DNA of 32,596 nucleotides, from contig JAJQBS010000056.1 of assembly GCA_021203145.1 (NCBI GenBank), positions 1 through 32,596 of the forward strand. The letters are read 5' to 3'. Position 1 is the first letter of the stretch, and the number at the start of each line of letters is the position of its first letter. Both the position numbers and the translations under genes were made by a program. This document shows positions 31,682 to 32,596 of the stretch, one piece after another. The DNA comes from Lachnospiraceae bacterium. Its GTDB lineage: Bacteria > Bacillota > Clostridia > Lachnospirales > Lachnospiraceae. Below the pieces are notes generated by a model. That model did not search any database and was not told the origin of the DNA. It saw only the letters and a list, made by a program, of their open reading frames with translations.

Positions 31682-32596
31682 TCAGCTCAAAACCTGCCAG
31701 ATCAGATCCGCGATCGGCGCCATTGCACGGCGTTCCTCCTCCACCGTGTTCAATTGCGTCCCCGCTTCGATCAGCAGAGAACGCGCCCGCAGGTGCAGAT
31801 TGTAGCGTTCCGCCTGAAGATAGATTTTACGCGTAAACCCGGGAAATTCCGCATTCGCCAGGACTTGCAGCTGCAGGGAAAACGCAAGATTTTCCATCAG
31901 ATATGCATTTGGCAGCCAGCTTAGGGCTTCCCCGTCTGAGTTGCGGGAAAGTCCATTGAAGAACATGATTTTTGACGTAGCATAGCCGTCAATCTCCGTC
32001 ACGAAGTCTTCCTCGCTCCCATCCACCCCATCCCGGTGCAGGTCAATGATGACCTCTATGGTGGGATTTTCCTCCAGAATCGCCTCGACAGACGCTCTGG
32101 CATAGTCATATGCAGCACTCCGGTCCAGGACGCCGTCCACCAGGTCGTAGACGCCCGTGTCATGGATCACATTGTAGCCATAGCTTCGAAGCTCGTCCGC
32201 CAGGATTTCGCCCATGCCAACCACCGTATCACTCACCTCACCCTCCACAGAATCAGCGAACGCCTCTTGTGAATGGGTATGGTAAATCAGAATCTGCGGA
32301 ACCGACGAATCCTGCTCGATAGAAAGATCAACCGCAAGCAGCTTCTCCGCATCCAAAAGCTCCGCGTCCGCCACCGTATCCGCGTCCACCGTATAATAAT
32401 TTGACAGCAGGTATGAAAAATCTGTCAGCTGCGGCAGCACCCGGGAAAAAATTGAGGCGGCCACCGTCTCCAGCGTCTCGTCGTCCTCCGCCGTTATCTC
32501 TGTCTCCCGCTCTGTCTCTATCTCCTGCGCTATCTTTGTCTCCTGCTCTGTCTCTGTCTCCCGCTCTGCCTGGGGCTCCAGCGGTGCCTCTGCGTG
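31682..32596 (-). CDS. spoIIP: Stage II sporulation protein P, 5' end outside window
   Basis: The frame is open from the window edge (32596), so the N-terminus and membrane anchor are missing; at least 304 residues remain. Residues from the edge (HAEAPLEP then ERETETEQETKIAQEIETER) form an acidic Glu/Thr linker. The amidase domain has ILIYHTHSQEAFAD, EVIIDLHRDGV and AERYNLHLRARSLLIEAGTQ, holding the His/Glu zinc ligands. SpoIIP is the amidase/endopeptidase that with SpoIID and SpoIIM thins septal peptidoglycan in engulfment. This implies a spore-former. The GTG at 32464 is internal. Confidence 0.95.
   Translation of the reverse strand, partial: HAEAPLEPQAERETETEQETKIAQEIETERETEITAEDDETLETVAASIFSRVLPQLTDFSYLLSNYYTVDADTVADAELLDAEKLLAVDLSIEQDSSVPQILIYHTHSQEAFADSVEGEVSDTVVGMGEILADELRSYGYNVIHDTGVYDLVDGVLDRSAAYDYARASVEAILEENPTIEVIIDLHRDGVDGSEEDFVTEIDGYATSKIMFFNGLSRNSDGEALSWLPNAYLMENLAFSLQLQVLANAEFPGFTRKIYLQAERYNLHLRARSLLIEAGTQLNTVEEERRAMAPIADLIWQVLS

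Overview
The window looks like chromosome of an anaerobic, probably spore-forming Clostridia member, most likely Lachnospiraceae. Grounds: a spoIIP gene beside lepA, nrdR, a SpoIID-like/peptidoglycan-binding protein, formate-tetrahydrofolate ligase behind a THF riboswitch, a DUF1576 membrane protein, VanW-type L,D-transpeptidase, LytR-CpsA-Psr protein, consensus Firmicute promoters (TTGACA-17-TATAAT) and AGGAGG ribosome binding sites, with fairly GC-rich coding DNA. Genus is not determinable from the sequence alone. Nearly all genes are on the minus strand.

Layout. 0.1-2.4 kb: a small Asn-rich protein (+), a Cof-type HAD phosphatase and an LCP cell-wall ligase (-). 2.4-2.84 kb: two divergent tRNA-Leu genes (CAG on -, AAG on +) with complete promoters and terminators. 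3.0-5.15 kb: accessory patch with a PIN toxin/antitoxin pair, a truncated YqaJ recombinase fragment joined to a phage-type small protein, a 24-codon membrane peptide, a coiled-coil small protein and an ISL3-type transposase tail. 5.2-9.7 kb: long-form ribosome hibernation factor, a eukaryotic-type HisA, an Asp-rich repeat lipoprotein, an FMN-binding-like protein, a DUF1576 membrane protein. 9.9-12.15 kb: fhs with a leader of about 550 nt that begins with a THF riboswitch. 12.4-16.5 kb: a DUF218 protein with a repeat insertion, a SEC-C protein, an L,D-transpeptidase and a zinc phospholipase C-like protein. 16.8-21.5 kb: carAB. 21.7-27.6 kb: a branched-chain amino-acid ABC transporter operon (SBP-LivH-LivM-LivG-LivF) followed by a cytidylate-kinase-like gene. 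27.7-29.0 kb: a SpoIID-like/PG-binding protein (+), overlapping convergently with nrdR. 29.0-32.6 kb: spoIIP (cut by the window edge), lepA, nrdR.

The most unusual theme is not a gene. The window is full of short tandem arrays, and several are anchored on stop codons. The last codons and stop of hisA (42 bp), the DUF218 gene (40 bp), lepA (21 bp) and livF (51/52 bp) each form one unit of an array that continues downstream, so that the stop is copied several times. In other genes arrays of 18/36, 36 and 39 bp lie inside the reading frame: the lipoprotein, a 74-residue C-terminal tail of CarA, and an insertion in DUF218. CarB carries an unusual polar interdomain insert, and a 13-bp array of about 12 copies fills much of the lepA 5' leader. 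A second theme is a palindromic intergenic repeat (three related copies at about 5.1, 13.5 and 21.6 kb), always beyond the 3' end of a minus-strand gene. Other points worth checking are an LCP gene with no canonical start codon (AUA fits its Shine-Dalgarno sequence) and several leader-RNA structures.
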